This document shows positions 6,606 to 6,730 of a stretch of DNA of 6,730 nt, in pieces (within the stretch, counting starts at the first letter, position 1; each line of letters begins with the position of its first letter). Source of the stretch: Pseudomonadota bacterium (GTDB taxonomy: Bacteria > Pseudomonadota > Alphaproteobacteria > Rhizobiales > Xanthobacteraceae). The stretch lies in the NCBI GenBank assembly GCA_023417665.1, contig JAEZFA010000023.1, forward strand, positions 1 to 6,730, written 5' to 3'. The position numbers were made by a program, and so were the translations under genes. The notes under the pieces were generated by a model. The model saw only the letters and a list, made by a program, of their open reading frames with translations, did no database searches and had not been told where the DNA came from.

Positions 6606-6635
6606 TTCGAGATCGCGGGCAATCTCCTTCAGGCG

Positions 6636-6730
6636 CTAGCGGTCGGCTGGCTGGGTGATCTTGCGGGAAATACCGCCGCCACGTGCCGTGTTCGGCATCA
6701 GAACGGAGTAACGTCCGGCGAGTGACAGAT
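6636..6730 (-). pseudogene. rne: RNase E N-terminal fragment ending in a premature in-frame TAG
   Basis: The last 30 whole codons before the stop read LSLAGRYSVLMPNTARGGGI followed by SRKITQPADR, then TAG at 6636-6638. Without any frame change the sequence goes on as RLKEIARDLEVPNGMGVILR. In alphaproteobacterial RNase E this stretch is continuous, with Lys, Ser or Arg normally at the stop position (DRKRLKE or similar). One base separates TAG from AAG (Lys) or TCG (Ser). No insertion or deletion is needed. The gene is therefore broken by a single nonsense codon, or the base is miscalled. The 5' part of the gene is outside the window. Confidence 0.85.

Noticed and set aside
6636..6638. TAG read as a sense codon or special amino acid by a reassigned code
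   Set aside because: The same gene ends naturally with TAG at 4749-4751 after a family-typical C-terminus, and no recoding element is visible nearby.
1..6730. Mobile elements, CRISPR, phage genes or a defence system
   Set aside because: No transposase or integrase sequence, regularly spaced repeats or defence-type domains were seen; all genes are ordinary chromosomal families with similar base composition.

Overview
The window is GC-rich and gene-dense. It reads as chromosomal housekeeping DNA from an alphaproteobacterium, most likely of the order Hyphomicrobiales (Rhizobiales; Bradyrhizobium/Xanthobacteraceae-like). This rests on protein character: an RNase E with alternating acidic and arginine-rich blocks and a C-terminal GWWRR motif, a DsbA-family protein with an ScsC-like N-terminal helix, and an SH3b protein with a Tyr/Pro-rich tail. 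I see no transposase, phage gene, CRISPR array, tRNA or rRNA.

Layout. Positions 1-2754 hold three minus-strand genes read in the order M48 metalloprotease (2754 to 1312), DsbA-family thiol oxidoreductase (1287 to 523), then 3-dehydroquinate dehydratase aroQ (399 running off the left edge). The first two are 24 bases apart and almost certainly co-transcribed. aroQ follows a 123-base gap that holds a hairpin and a weak promoter-like sequence. A 108-base divergent spacer (2755-2862) carries a good -35/-10 pair for the minus-strand operon and separates it from a plus-strand fold-type I PLP aminotransferase (2863-4071). A symmetrical terminator hairpin (4084-4114) closes both the aminotransferase and a convergent small secreted SH3b protein (4528 to 4133). 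A 220-base spacer follows, then RNase E (rne) on the minus strand, running off the right edge.

How the genes relate. The protease and DsbA-family protein are both predicted to be exported and fit envelope protein quality control; their pairing recalls the E. coli link between BepA, DsbA and the disulfide-bonded LPS transporter LptD. aroQ is shikimate-pathway metabolism. RNase E is the scaffold of the RNA degradosome. The aminotransferase has an intact active site but no assignable substrate.

The main anomaly is an in-frame TAG codon at 6636-6638 that splits rne in its most conserved region, just before the 5'-end sensing segment. Family-typical sequence continues in the same frame on both sides, so this is a single-codon nonsense change or a base-call error. 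Apart from that I find no convincing new system; the remaining findings are modest.
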